A program made the translations under genes and the position numbers. 64,000 nucleotides of DNA. It comes from Leucobacter celer subsp. astrifaciens (lineage in GTDB: Bacteria; Actinomycetota; Actinomycetes; Actinomycetales; Microbacteriaceae). The stretch is from NCBI RefSeq assembly GCF_001273835.1, contig NZ_JHEI01000136.1, positions 310,001-374,000 on the forward strand. The letters run 5' to 3'. This document shows positions 40,849 to 49,170 of the stretch, in pieces. Below the pieces are notes generated by a model that saw only the letters and a program-made list of their open reading frames with translations, had not been told where the DNA came from and did not search any database. The number at the start of each line of letters is the position of its first letter. Within the stretch, counting starts at the first letter, position 1.

Positions 40849-42288
40849 TCAGGCCTCGCGCGCCGGAAGGTGCGCGGGGTGGTTTCCGGCGAGCTGCTCG
40901 ATGATGCGAACCACCTGGCAGCTGTAGCCGTACTCATTGTCGTACCAGACGTACAGCACGGCGCTGTCCCCGGTGACGATCGTGGCGAGTCCGTCGACGA
41001 TGCCGGCACGGTTCGAGCCGACGAAGTCGGTCGACACGATCTCGGCCGACTCGACGTAGTCGATCTGAGTGCGCAGCGCACCGGTCAGCGAGACCTGCTC
41101 GAGGAACTGATTGATCTCGTCGCGCGTGGTCTCGCTCTCGAGCTGCAGGTTCAGCACCGCCATCGACACGTCGGGGGTGGGAACCCGGATCGCGTTGCCC
41201 GTGAGCTTGCCCTCGAACTCGGGCAGCGCCTTCGAGACGGCCTTCGCGGCGCCGGTCTCCGTGAGCACCATGTTGAGCGCCGCCGAACGGCCGCGGCGGT
41301 CGCCCTTGTGGAAGTTGTCGATGAGGTTCTGATCGTTGGTGTACGAGTGGACCGTCTCGACGTGGCCGCGCTTGACGCCGAAGCGGTCGTTGATGACCTT
41401 GAGCACGGGCGTGATCGCGTTCGTGGTGCACGACGCGGCGCTGAGGATCGTGTGCTCGGCGGTGATCTTGTCGCTGTTGACGCCGAAGACCACGTTGAGC
41501 ATGTCGCCCTTGCCGGGTGCCGTGAGGAGCACGCGGGCGATGCCCGTGTTCTGCAGGTGCTGAGAGAGCCCGTCGGCGTCGCGCCACCGGCCGGTGTTGT
41601 CGACCAGGATGGCGTCCTTGATGCCGTACTGCGCGTAGTCGACGCTGGCCGGATCGTTCGAGTAGATGACCTGGATGCGCACGCCGTTCGCCAGGATCGC
41701 GTCCTCGTCCTCCAGTACCTTGATCGTCCCGTTGAACGGGCCGTGCACGGAGTCGCGGCGCAGCAGGTTCGCGCGCTTGGCGAGGTCGTTCTCCGAGCCC
41801 TTGCGCACCACGATGGCGCGCAGGTTGAGGCCGTTGCCGCTGCCGGAGTGGTCGATGATGATGCGGGCGAGCAGGCGGCCGATGCGGCCGAAGCCGTAGA
41901 GCACGACGTCGGTGCCCTGGCCGGGCTGCGCGTCGATCGCCGGAGCGAGCTGCTCCCGCAGGTAGGCGTCGAGGTCGTCGCCGCCGGCGGTGCGGAAGCC
42001 GTTGGCGAGCAGGGCCAGGTCGACCGAGACGGGGCCGGGCTGGATGCGGGCGAGCGCCTCGACCACGGCGGAGGTCTCTGCGAGCGGCAGCTCGACGTCG
42101 TCGATCTTCCGGGCGAAGCTGTGGGCTCGGATGATGTCGATGGGGGAGCGCCCCACCAGGCTCCGGCCGTGCACGGACATGACCACGTCGTGGTCGCGGT
42201 ACAGCTGCCCGATCAGCGGAATCATCCGCTCTGCGAGTTCCTGCTTCGCCTTCCACGCCTCAAGGTGAGCATCAGCACGCTGAATCAT
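40849..42288 (-). CDS. gap: Long-form glyceraldehyde-3-phosphate dehydrogenase
   Basis: 479 residues. The GAPDH core begins near residue 126 with the Rossmann motif DVVLYGFGRIGRLLAR. The catalytic Cys is Cys287 in ILSAASCTTNAITPVLKVIN, the His partner is in VKRGHVETVHSYTNDQNLID, and YVWYDNEYGYSCQVVRI closes the fold. An N-terminal extension of about 120 residues is absent from classical GAPDH. It matches the 480-residue second GAPDH of corynebacteria, reported as gluconeogenic and NADP-using. The nucleotide preference here is inferred from that resemblance only. Confidence 0.92.
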   Translation of the reverse strand: MIQRADAHLEAWKAKQELAERMIPLIGQLYRDHDVVMSVHGRSLVGRSPIDIIRAHSFARKIDDVELPLAETSAVVEALARIQPGPVSVDLALLANGFRTAGGDDLDAYLREQLAPAIDAQPGQGTDVVLYGFGRIGRLLARIIIDHSGSGNGLNLRAIVVRKGSENDLAKRANLLRRDSVHGPFNGTIKVLEDEDAILANGVRIQVIYSNDPASVDYAQYGIKDAILVDNTGRWRDADGLSQHLQNTGIARVLLTAPGKGDMLNVVFGVNSDKITAEHTILSAASCTTNAITPVLKVINDRFGVKRGHVETVHSYTNDQNLIDNFHKGDRRGRSAALNMVLTETGAAKAVSKALPEFEGKLTGNAIRVPTPDVSMAVLNLQLESETTRDEINQFLEQVSLTGALRTQIDYVESAEIVSTDFVGSNRAGIVDGLATIVTGDSAVLYVWYDNEYGYSCQVVRIIEQLAGNHPAHLPAREA

Positions 42289-42495
42289 GTGAACGGAGGG
42301 TTCCTTTCAATGGTGTGAAGAGGGATCGGCCTGCCCGCCGGCGACGCGTCGACGTCAGCTCCAGTATCCCATGCGGATGACGCCGTGTGACACCGCGATT
42401 TCGGCTCCTATGCGACATCCGTCACGCTGGAACGGTCCGCCGCCGCGTGCGCTGCGGCGCGTTTCCGCACCAGACTCGATTTGCAGAGGATGATC

Positions 42496-43404
42496 ATGAC
42501 CTTCAAGAAGCGCGGCGTGCTCGCCGCATCAATCGCAGCCTTCGCGCTGCTGCTGACCGCCTGCGCGGGCCCGTCGTCCGATGCCCCGGCGGACGAGGCG
42601 TCGGGAGAGGCCGGCACCGAGACCGTCAAGCTCGGTGTGGTCGGAGCGAGCGACCCCTACTGGGAGATCTTCGTCGACGCCGCCGCCGAGGAGGGGATCG
42701 AGGTCGAGCTCGTCGACTTCGCCGACTACAACCTCGCGAACCCCGCTCTGACGAGCGGTGAGATCGACCTCAACCAGTTCCAGCACACCATCTTCCTGGC
42801 CCAGCACAACAACGCCACCGGCGACGACCTGCAGCCGATCGGGGCCACCGCGATCTACCCGCTGGGCCTCTACTCGAAGAAGTACGACAGCGTCGAGGAC
42901 ATCCCCGCCGGCGAGACCGTCGCGATTCCCTCGGACGAGGTCAACCGCGCCCGCGCCCTGCTGGTGCTGCAGTCGGCCGGTCTGCTCGAGCTCGAGGGTG
43001 GCGGATCCGTGGTGTCCACGCCGGACGAGATCGTCGAGTCGGAGTCGCGCGTCAAGGTGCAGGAGCTCGACGCGGCGCTCACCGCGACCTCGCTCGGCGA
43101 CGTCGCCGCGGCGATCATCAACAACGACTTCGTGGGCGACGCGGGCCTCGTCGCCTCCGACGCCATCGCGCAGGACGATCCGAACGATCCGGCGGCCTTC
43201 CCCTACATCAACCTGTTCGTCTCGCGCGCCGAGGACACGAACAACCCGACCTACCTGAAGCTCGTCGAGATCTACCAGAACAGCCAGGACGTGCTCGACG
43301 GCGTCTACGCGAACTCCGGCGACACCGCCGTCTTCGTGCAGACTCCCGCCGCGGAGCTGCAGGAGAGCCTCGCCACGGTGCAGCAGGATCTCGCGGGCAA
43401 CTAA
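42496..43404 (+). CDS. metQ: Methionine ABC transporter substrate-binding lipoprotein
   Basis: 302 residues from ATG at 42496 with AGAGGA at 42485-42490; an ATG at 42490 overlaps that site. The signal peptide ends with lipobox LTAC (GVLAASIAAFALLLTACAG). The NlpA/MetQ fold is marked by TVKLGVVGASDPYWEIF, LNQFQHTIFLAQHN, TAIYPLGLYSKKY, VAIPSDEVNRARALLVLQ and AAIINNDFVGDAGL. It binds methionine for the MetN/MetI importer encoded next. No S-box riboswitch was recognised in the 207-bp gap upstream. Two hairpins follow the stop. Confidence 0.94.
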   Translation: MTFKKRGVLAASIAAFALLLTACAGPSSDAPADEASGEAGTETVKLGVVGASDPYWEIFVDAAAEEGIEVELVDFADYNLANPALTSGEIDLNQFQHTIFLAQHNNATGDDLQPIGATAIYPLGLYSKKYDSVEDIPAGETVAIPSDEVNRARALLVLQSAGLLELEGGGSVVSTPDEIVESESRVKVQELDAALTATSLGDVAAAIINNDFVGDAGLVASDAIAQDDPNDPAAFPYINLFVSRAEDTNNPTYLKLVEIYQNSQDVLDGVYANSGDTAVFVQTPAAELQESLATVQQDLAGN

Positions 43405-43413
43405 GCTCGTTCT

Positions 43414-43464
43414 GCGCCCTCCGGGCGCGACGACGGAGGCGGGTGCGCGGATCGCGCACCCGCC
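43414..43464 (+). promoter_or_regulatory. Two tandem hairpins between metQ and metN
   Basis: GCGCCC-TCC-GGGCGC (43414-43428) is followed by the 12-bp perfect stem GGCGGGTGCGCG (43438-43449) / CGCGCACCCGCC (43453-43464) with a GAT loop. No T-tract follows. Such intercistronic hairpins often protect the message for the abundant binding protein or cause partial termination before the ATPase gene. Confidence 0.7.
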
Positions 43465-43491
43465 GCATCCGCATCACAGGGAAGGTGCAGC

Positions 43492-44520
43492 ATGACCAGA
43501 GTGACGATCGAACGGGTGGTGAAGGAGTATCCCGTGCGCGGTCGTGCTGCCGGCACGATCACCGCGGTCGACGACGTCTCGATCGACGTGGCGTCGGGCG
43601 AGATCCACGCCATCATCGGCTACTCGGGTGCGGGCAAGAGCACGCTGCTGCGCCTCATCAACGGCCTCGAGCACGTCACCTCGGGCCGGATCCTGGTCGG
43701 CGAGAACGATGTCGCCGCGATGAGCGAGCGCGAGCTGCGCCGCGAACGCACCGAGATCGGCATGATCTTCCAGCACTTCAACCTCTTCCGCTCGAAGACG
43801 GTGGCGCAGAACGTCGCCTATCCGCTCGTCGTGGCGGGAATGCCCGCTGCCGAGCGCAAGGACCGCGTCGCCGAGCTGTTGTCCTTCGTCGGGCTCGCGG
43901 ACAAGGCGAGCGCCTATCCGGAGCAGCTCTCGGGTGGCCAGAAGCAGCGGGTGGGCATCGCCCGCGCGCTCGCGACCAATCCGGGCGTGCTGCTCGCCGA
44001 CGAGGCGACGAGCGCCCTCGACCCCGAGACCTCGCAGGAGGTGCTCGCGCTGCTGAAGCGGGTCAACGCGGAGCTGGGCATCACGATCATCCTCATCACG
44101 CACGAGATGGAGGTGGTGCGCGAGATCGCCGATCGCGTCACGGTGATGGACGGCGGCCGCGCCGTCGAGCAGGGAGACGTCTTCGACGTGTTCTCGCGCC
44201 CGCAGGCGGAGACCTCGCGGCGCTTCGTCGCCACGGCGCTGCCGACGCAGCCCGATCCCGAGCACCTGCGGAGGCTGCAGGAGAAGCACCGCGGCAAGCT
44301 CGTCGCGGTCACCTTCGTCGACGGAGGCGTGGATCAGCCCGTCGTCTTCCAGACCCTCGCCGACCGGGGCATCGGCGTCAGCATCGTGCACGGCGGCATC
44401 ACCGATGTCGGCGGGCGGAGCTTCGGCAAGCTCACCCTCGAACTCATCGGCGATGAGCTGCAGGTCGAGCACGGCATCGCCGCGCTCGGGCAGCAGACCG
44501 AACTGGAGGTGCTGGCCTGA
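43492..44520 (+). CDS. metN: Methionine ABC transporter ATPase with NIL domain
   Basis: 342 residues. Walker A IIGYSGAGKST is near residue 42, the Q-loop is at MIFQHFNLFRSKTV, signature LSGGQKQRVGIARAL, Walker B VLLADEATSALDP and H-loop ILITHEMEVVREIAD. After about residue 250 comes a NIL domain (LVAVTFVDGGVDQPVVFQTL), the allosteric methionine-binding domain of MetN proteins, which inhibits transport when methionine is abundant. The stop shares one base with the metI start, so translation is coupled. Confidence 0.95.
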   Translation: MTRVTIERVVKEYPVRGRAAGTITAVDDVSIDVASGEIHAIIGYSGAGKSTLLRLINGLEHVTSGRILVGENDVAAMSERELRRERTEIGMIFQHFNLFRSKTVAQNVAYPLVVAGMPAAERKDRVAELLSFVGLADKASAYPEQLSGGQKQRVGIARALATNPGVLLADEATSALDPETSQEVLALLKRVNAELGITIILITHEMEVVREIADRVTVMDGGRAVEQGDVFDVFSRPQAETSRRFVATALPTQPDPEHLRRLQEKHRGKLVAVTFVDGGVDQPVVFQTLADRGIGVSIVHGGITDVGGRSFGKLTLELIGDELQVEHGIAALGQQTELEVLA

Positions 44521-45179
44521 TGGACGCCGTCATCGAATTCCTGCCCAAGGTGCTCGTCGCGACCGGCGAGACGCTGCTCTACGTCGCCGTCGCACTGCTG
44601 ATCGGCGGCCTGCTCGGCCTGATCATCGGCGTCTCCATCGTCGTCACCCGCAAGGGCGGGCTCACGCCGAACCAGCCGGTCTACTGGCTGCTGAACGTCC
44701 TCGTCAACTTCTTCCGCCCGATCCCGTTCCTGATCCTGATGGTGGCGCTGCAGCCGCTCGCGCGCATCGTGGTGGGCACCGGCATCCAGAGCCCGGCGTT
44801 CATGTTCGTGCTCTCGTTCGCGGCCACCTTCGGCATTGCGCGCCTCGTCGAGCAGAACCTGCTCACGGTCGATCCGGGTGTCATCGAGGCCGCGCGCGCC
44901 ATGGGAGCGGGCCCGCTGCGGATCATCCTCACGGTGCTCATCCCCGAGGGACTCGGCCCGCTGATCCTCGGCTACACTTTCGCGTTCATCGCGATCGTCG
45001 ACATGTCGGCCCTCGCCGGCATCATCGGCGGCGGCGGTCTCGGCAACCTCGCGCTGCAGTACGGCTTCCGCCAGTTCAATCCCTGGATCACCTGGGGCAC
45101 GGTGCTGGTCATGGTCATCATCGTGCAGCTCGCGCAGGTGGTGGGCAACGCGCTCGCCCGCAAGGTGCTGCGGAGGTAG
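44520..45179 (+). CDS. metI: Methionine ABC transporter permease
   Basis: 219 residues from ATG at 44520. It has five hydrophobic helices and the EAA loop typical of MetI: VIEAARAMGAGPLRIILTVL then IPEGLGPLI. NVLVNFFRPIPFLILMVALQ and ALAGIIGGGGLGNLALQYGF are strongly characteristic of the family. It forms the homodimeric membrane channel with MetN and is fed by MetQ. A weak hairpin (45187-45204) lies just downstream, without a T-run. Confidence 0.95.
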   Translation: MDAVIEFLPKVLVATGETLLYVAVALLIGGLLGLIIGVSIVVTRKGGLTPNQPVYWLLNVLVNFFRPIPFLILMVALQPLARIVVGTGIQSPAFMFVLSFAATFGIARLVEQNLLTVDPGVIEAARAMGAGPLRIILTVLIPEGLGPLILGYTFAFIAIVDMSALAGIIGGGGLGNLALQYGFRQFNPWITWGTVLVMVIIVQLAQVVGNALARKVLRR

Positions 45180-45217
45180 GCGGCACCGGGCGGGTCGTCG
45201 CCCGATAGGCTCGGACC

Positions 45218-46060
45218 ATGAGCGACTTCACCCTGGGCGATCTGCGACGGGCCTGCGAGGAGCTGTGGCCGGTCGGCACGGCGGAGGCGTGGGATCGCGT
45301 CGGTCTCGTGTCGGGTGCGGACGGGGCTCCGCTGCGGAGAGTGCTGCTGGCCGTCGACGCGGTCGAGGCCACCGTCGGCGAAGCGCTGGAGTGGGGAGCC
45401 GACGCGCTGTTCACCCACCACCCGCTGCTGCTGCGCGGCATCCACACGCTCGCCGAGGACACCTCGAAGGGGGCGTTGCTCGCGCGCCTGATCCGCGGCG
45501 GGTGCGCGCTGTACGCCGCGCACACGAACGCCGACCAGCCCGAGGGCGGCGTCTCCGCGGTGCTCGCCGCTCGGCTCGGCCTCGAGCGCGCCGAGGCGAT
45601 CGTGCCGGGGGACGGACCGCGACCGGACGAGGTGTTCGGGATCGGGCGCGTCGGAACGCTGCGCGAACCCATCGCGCTGCGGGACTTCGCCGAGCGGGTG
45701 GCGGCGATCCTGCCGCCCACCGTGAGCGGCGTGCGCGTGGCGGGCGATCCGCTGCGGCCCGTCTCCAGGATCGCGCTGCTCGGGGGCGCGGGGGACAGCC
45801 TGCTCGATCACCCGGCAGTTCGGAGCGCCGATGTGTACCTCACCTCGGACCTGCGGCACCACCCGGCGCAGGAGTCCGTCGAGCTCTCCGCGGCGGCCGG
45901 CGGGCCGGCGCTCGTCGACGTGGCGCACTGGGCGAGCGAGTCCCTGTGGCTCGAGGGTGCGGCGACCCTGCTCGGGGAGAGGCTGCCGGGTGTGGAATTC
46001 CGGGTGAGCGGGCTGCGCACCGACCCGTGGACGTTCGCGGTGGGTGCGAGCGCCGATTGA
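45218..46060 (+). CDS. Nif3-like dinuclear metal centre hexameric protein
   Basis: 280 residues. The family motifs are present: AEAWDRVGLVSGADGAPLRR, VLLAVDAVEATVGEAL, the metal-binding FTHHPLLLRGIHTL, LYAAHTNADQPEGGVS, and the C-terminal LVDVAHWASESLWLEGA with His and Glu. Nif3/YqfO proteins form hexamers with two metal ions per site; they may act as GTP cyclohydrolase-like enzymes or chaperones, but the function is not settled. It is followed 28 bases later by the zinc-ribbon-related gene, a pairing often seen in actinobacteria. Confidence 0.93.
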   Translation: MSDFTLGDLRRACEELWPVGTAEAWDRVGLVSGADGAPLRRVLLAVDAVEATVGEALEWGADALFTHHPLLLRGIHTLAEDTSKGALLARLIRGGCALYAAHTNADQPEGGVSAVLAARLGLERAEAIVPGDGPRPDEVFGIGRVGTLREPIALRDFAERVAAILPPTVSGVRVAGDPLRPVSRIALLGGAGDSLLDHPAVRSADVYLTSDLRHHPAQESVELSAAAGGPALVDVAHWASESLWLEGAATLLGERLPGVEFRVSGLRTDPWTFAVGASAD

Positions 46061-46088
46061 GCCGGTCGAAAGCGCTAGGCTTGCAGCC

Positions 46089-46820
46089 ATGAAGGCCAGC
46101 CCCCGCCAGCAGCGACTGCTGCTCGATCTCCAGCAGCTCGACCACACGATCGCTCAGCTGCGGCGCAAGCGCGCCACGCTGCCCGAGCGGGCCGAGATCG
46201 CGGGCCTCGCCGGTGAGATCGCCGCGGCACGCGACCGCTTCATGTCGGCGCAGCGCGAGCTCGACTCCCAGAACGCCGACATCGCCCGCGTCGAGGCCGA
46301 CATCACGATGGTGCGTCAGCGTCGCGAGCGCGACGAGCAGATGCTCTCCGTGAGCACATCGAGCAAGGAGGCGCAGGCGCTGCAGGGCGAGCTGGACACG
46401 CTCGCGCGGCGCAAGGGCGAGCTCGAGGATCGCGAGCTCGAGCTGATGGAGGTGCAGGAGCGCGCGCAGGCGGAGTTCGCAGAGGCGGAGCGCCTGCTGG
46501 GCGGGGTCGACGAGCGACGGGCGGCGCTGCAGCAGCGGATCGACGAGGCGGAGCAGCGGCTCGACCGCGAGATCTCATCGAACACCGAGGAGCGTGCCGG
46601 GCTCGCGGCGGAGATCCAGCGCGATCTGATCGAGGTCTACGAAGAGCTGCGCGGTCGTATCGGGATCGGCGCGGCGCGGCTGCGGGGCAACGTGTCGGAG
46701 GCGAGCAACATGGCGCTCGCGCCGGCCGAGCTCAGCGACATCCGAGCGACGGCTCCCGACGAGGTCGTGTTCTGCCCGGGCACCGGGGCGATCCTCGTGC
46801 GCGGCGCCGACGAGGAGTAA
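46089..46820 (+). CDS. Coiled-coil protein with degenerate zinc ribbon
   Basis: 243 residues from ATG at 46089. About residues 5-190 form a long coiled-coil hairpin rich in Glu, Arg and Ala (LLLDLQQLDHTIAQLRRKRA, then TLARRKGELEDRELELMEVQ). The C-terminal domain has the shape of the family's C4 zinc ribbon (MALAPAELSDIRATAPDEVV, then FCPGTGAILVR), but only one Cys remains where four are usual. The Cys-x2-Cys pairs are replaced, so zinc binding is unlikely. Homologues are paired with Nif3-like genes, as here. The function is unknown. Confidence 0.88.
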   Translation: MKASPRQQRLLLDLQQLDHTIAQLRRKRATLPERAEIAGLAGEIAAARDRFMSAQRELDSQNADIARVEADITMVRQRRERDEQMLSVSTSSKEAQALQGELDTLARRKGELEDRELELMEVQERAQAEFAEAERLLGGVDERRAALQQRIDEAEQRLDREISSNTEERAGLAAEIQRDLIEVYEELRGRIGIGAARLRGNVSEASNMALAPAELSDIRATAPDEVVFCPGTGAILVRGADEE

Positions 46821-46867
46821 CGGGCCGGAGCGACGCCGCCGAGGAATAGCGGGATAGACTGTGATTC

Positions 46868-47257
46868 GGAATGGGTCGGTGAGACGGTCGCGTCGCGGCG
46901 CCGCGTGCGGTGCACGCGCCGAGGAACGTCCGGGCTCCGCAGGGGAGAACGGTGGGTAACGCCCACCCGGGGCAACCCGCGAGAAAGTGCAACAGAGAGT
47001 AGACCGCCCGATCCGGTTCGCCGGACCGGGTAAGGGTGAAAGGGTGGTGTAAGAGACCACCGGCGTCCGTGGTGACACGGGCGGCCAGGTAAACCTCGTT
47101 CGGAGCAAGGCCAGACAGAAGACGTTGACGCTCCCCGCCGAGTCTTCGGGTAGGCCGCTGGAGGGTACTGGCAACAGTGCCCCGAGAGAGATGACCGTCG
47201 CCCCGGGCCCGCACGGGCTCGAGGAGACAGAACCCGGCGTATGATCCGGCCCATTCC
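46868..47257 (+). ncRNA. rnpB: RNase P RNA (bacterial type A)
   Basis: The catalytic RNA of RNase P, which matures tRNA 5' ends. Hallmarks: GAGGAACGTCCGGGCTCC (5' half of P4 and J3/4) near 46919, AGAAAGTGCAACAGAGAG, GGTAAGGGTGAAAGGGTGG, and the 3' half GACAGAACCCGGCGTATGA near 47227. The ends are set by the P1 helix: GGAATGGGTCGG (46868-46879) pairs with CCGGCCCATTCC (47246-47257), with one G-T. The length of about 390 nt fits actinobacteria. Confidence 0.95.
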
Positions 47258-47295
47258 CTTCTCTTCGGCTCACCGGCCCGGTTGGCCCTGCGCGC

Positions 47296-47805
47296 TCAGT
47301 CCTCGAAATCCTCCGGCTCGACGTCGTCGATGAATCTGCGGAACTCGGCGAGCTGCTCCTCGGTGAGCTCCTCCTCGCCCTCTTCCGCGTGATCCGCCGG
47401 ATCCGGAACGCCCGCCTCGTCCAGCACGCTCTCCGCCACGTGCATCGGTGCGCCCGCTCGGCGGGCGATCGCGATGGCGTCCGAGGGGCGGGCGTCGATG
47501 ACCCGCGGACCGGCGGGCGTGCGCAGGTGGATATCCGCGTAGAAGGTGCGGTCCTCGATCCGGCTGATCTCCACCCGATCGATGCGCGCCCCGAGGGAAC
47601 TCACGAGCCGCACCATGAGATCGTGCGAGAGCGGTCGGGGCGTGGTCGCGCCCTGCACGGCGACGAGGATCGATGCGGCCTCCTGCTGGCCGATCCAGAT
47701 GGGCAGGATCCGTCCCCCGTCCGGCCCCTCCGCGACCGGTTCGAGCAGCAGGACGAACTGGCCCTGGGCGTCCTGGGCCATCCCCCTCACCCTCACCTCG
47801 ACCAT
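47296..47805 (-). CDS. Bifunctional nuclease family protein (DUF151/BFN)
   Basis: 169 residues. The BFN domain occupies about residues 1-130: VRVRGMAQDAQGQFVLLLEP, ILPIWIGQQEAASILVAVQG, RPLSHDLMVRLVSSLGARID and PRVIDARPSDAIAIARRAGA. Members are reported to have RNase and DNase activity in plants; in bacteria the role is unclear. The C terminus is strongly acidic (EEGEEELTEEQLAEF). It is convergent with rnpB. Confidence 0.9.
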   Translation of the reverse strand: MVEVRVRGMAQDAQGQFVLLLEPVAEGPDGGRILPIWIGQQEAASILVAVQGATTPRPLSHDLMVRLVSSLGARIDRVEISRIEDRTFYADIHLRTPAGPRVIDARPSDAIAIARRAGAPMHVAESVLDEAGVPDPADHAEEGEEELTEEQLAEFRRFIDDVEPEDFED

Positions 47806-47892
47806 CAGCCTCCTCCGATCGTCCCCGGGCGCCGATCCCTCTCTTCGAGTCTCCTCGCGGGCGCCGCACCGCGCAAGGGGCGGGGGAGCGCG

Positions 47893-48762
47893 CTACTCGG
47901 AGAGGGTCAGCAGCTCGAAGCCGTCCTCGCGCACCACGACGGTGTGCTCGAACTGGGCCGTGAGGCTCTTGTCGCGCGTGGTGATGGTCCAGCCGTCGTC
48001 CCACTGATCCCACTCGTGCGTGCCGAGCGTGAGCATCGGCTCGACCGTGAACACCATGCCGGGCACGATCACGTCGCTGTAGGCGGGCGCGGAGTCGTAG
48101 TGCGGGATGATGAGCCCGGAGTGGAACGACGAGCCGACGCCGTGCCCGGTGAAGTCGCGCACGACGCCGTAGCCGAAGCGCTTGGCGTAGGTCTCGATCA
48201 CACGGCCGATCACGTTGACCTGGCGGCCGGGCTTGGCCGCCCGGATGCCCCGCATCATGGCCTCGTGCGTGCGCTCGATCAGCAGCTCGGCCTCCTCCCG
48301 GACCTCTCCGACGCGGAAGGTGCGGTTGGTGTCGCCGTGGAAGCCGTCGAGATAGGCGGTGACGTCGACGTTGACGAGATCCCCCTCGCGCAGCACGGTG
48401 TCGTCCGGGACGCCGTGGCAGATCACCTCGTTGACGGAGGTGCAGGAGGAAGCGCGGTAGCCCCGGTAGCCGAGCGTCGAGGGATAGGCGCCCTGCGAGA
48501 CCACGTACTCGTGCGCGATGCGGTCGAGCTCGGCGGTCGCGACTCCCGGTCGCACGGCCTCGCCCACGGCGTCGAGCGCCCGTGACGCGATGCGACCGGC
48601 GGCGCGGATCCGGGCGATCTCGGCCTCCGTGTAGGTGTTGTCGCCCGTGTAGGCGGGCGGCTCGGCCAGTCCCACGTACGGCGGACGCGCAATGCGGGCC
48701 GGGACCGTGCGGGCGGGCGGGAGCGTACCGGGAACGAGATGACCGTGTGCATCGAAAGGCAT
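47893..48762 (-). CDS. map: Type I methionine aminopeptidase
   Basis: 289 residues. It has the pita-bread fold with five metal ligands: LVNVDVTAYLDGFHGDTNRT (two Asp), FTGHGVGSSFHSG (His), VFTVEPMLTL (Glu) and the final Glu in LTAQFEHTVVVREDGFELL. The N-terminal 40 residues (PPYVGLAEPPAYTGDNTYTE) form the extension with SH3-binding-like PP motifs found in actinobacterial MapB. It removes initiator Met from nascent proteins. It is divergent from the small SPOR-like gene. Confidence 0.95.
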   Translation of the reverse strand: MPFDAHGHLVPGTLPPARTVPARIARPPYVGLAEPPAYTGDNTYTEAEIARIRAAGRIASRALDAVGEAVRPGVATAELDRIAHEYVVSQGAYPSTLGYRGYRASSCTSVNEVICHGVPDDTVLREGDLVNVDVTAYLDGFHGDTNRTFRVGEVREEAELLIERTHEAMMRGIRAAKPGRQVNVIGRVIETYAKRFGYGVVRDFTGHGVGSSFHSGLIIPHYDSAPAYSDVIVPGMVFTVEPMLTLGTHEWDQWDDGWTITTRDKSLTAQFEHTVVVREDGFELLTLSE

Positions 48763-48838
48763 ACCTCATAGTCTATGAAGTGCGCCGGGCAGACGGCCGG
48801 TGCGAGGTGTCGGACGACGTAACGATCGGAGTGGCAGC

Positions 48839-49042
48839 ATGAGCAAGAAGGACTGGGGTATCGACGACCCGCAGGAGACGTACTGGTTCAACACGCGCAC
48901 GCGAGAGGTGGAGGAGGGGCCGCAGTCGCTGTCAGTGGATCGGCTGGGGCCGTTCGCCACCCGGGATGAGGCGGCGCGCGCCGAGGAGATTATCGCCGAG
49001 CGCGCCCGCAAGTGGGCGGAGGAGGAGGCCGCAGACGACTGA
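48839..49042 (+). CDS. Small SPOR-like conserved protein
   Basis: 67 residues from ATG at 48839 (MSKKDWGIDDPQETYWFNTR). The sequence EVEEGPQSLSVDRLGPFATR, then DEAARAEEIIAERARKWAEE, resembles the short actinobacterial SPOR-domain proteins encoded just before glnA2. It has no signal peptide or membrane helix. The function is unknown. It could be read from the same promoter as glnA2, but a 128-bp gap with its own GlnR-like element lies between. Confidence 0.82.
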   Translation: MSKKDWGIDDPQETYWFNTRTREVEEGPQSLSVDRLGPFATRDEAARAEEIIAERARKWAEEEAADD

Positions 49043-49049
49043 GCGACGC

Positions 49050-49076
49050 ATTTCGGCCCTGTAACACGAATGTCAC
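49050..49076. promoter_or_regulatory. GlnR-like periodic element upstream of glnA2
   Basis: ATTTC (49050-49054), GTAAC (49061-49065) and GTCAC (49072-49076) occur at an exact 11-bp period. Read on the minus strand they are GTGAC-n6-GTTAC-n6-GAAAT, matching the GlnR pattern gTnAc-n6-GaAAc. It lies about 95-120 bp before the glnA2 start. The pattern is weaker than the one before glnA1. Confidence 0.5.
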
Positions 49077-49170
49077 GGGGCCGCGATAGTCTGATGCTGG
49101 CGGCGCGAGGGCGCCGCTCGATCCGACCGGCGAACCGGCCCGGATCGCGCACGAACGAAACGGAGCCGGT

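Noticed and set aside
42289..42495. SAM riboswitch upstream of metQ
   Set aside because: No S-box core or other SAM-riboswitch signature could be recognised by eye; covariance search would be decisive.
45187..45204. Hairpin after metI as a terminator
   Set aside because: The stem is only 6 bp, with no T-run, and the next gene follows within 40 bases.
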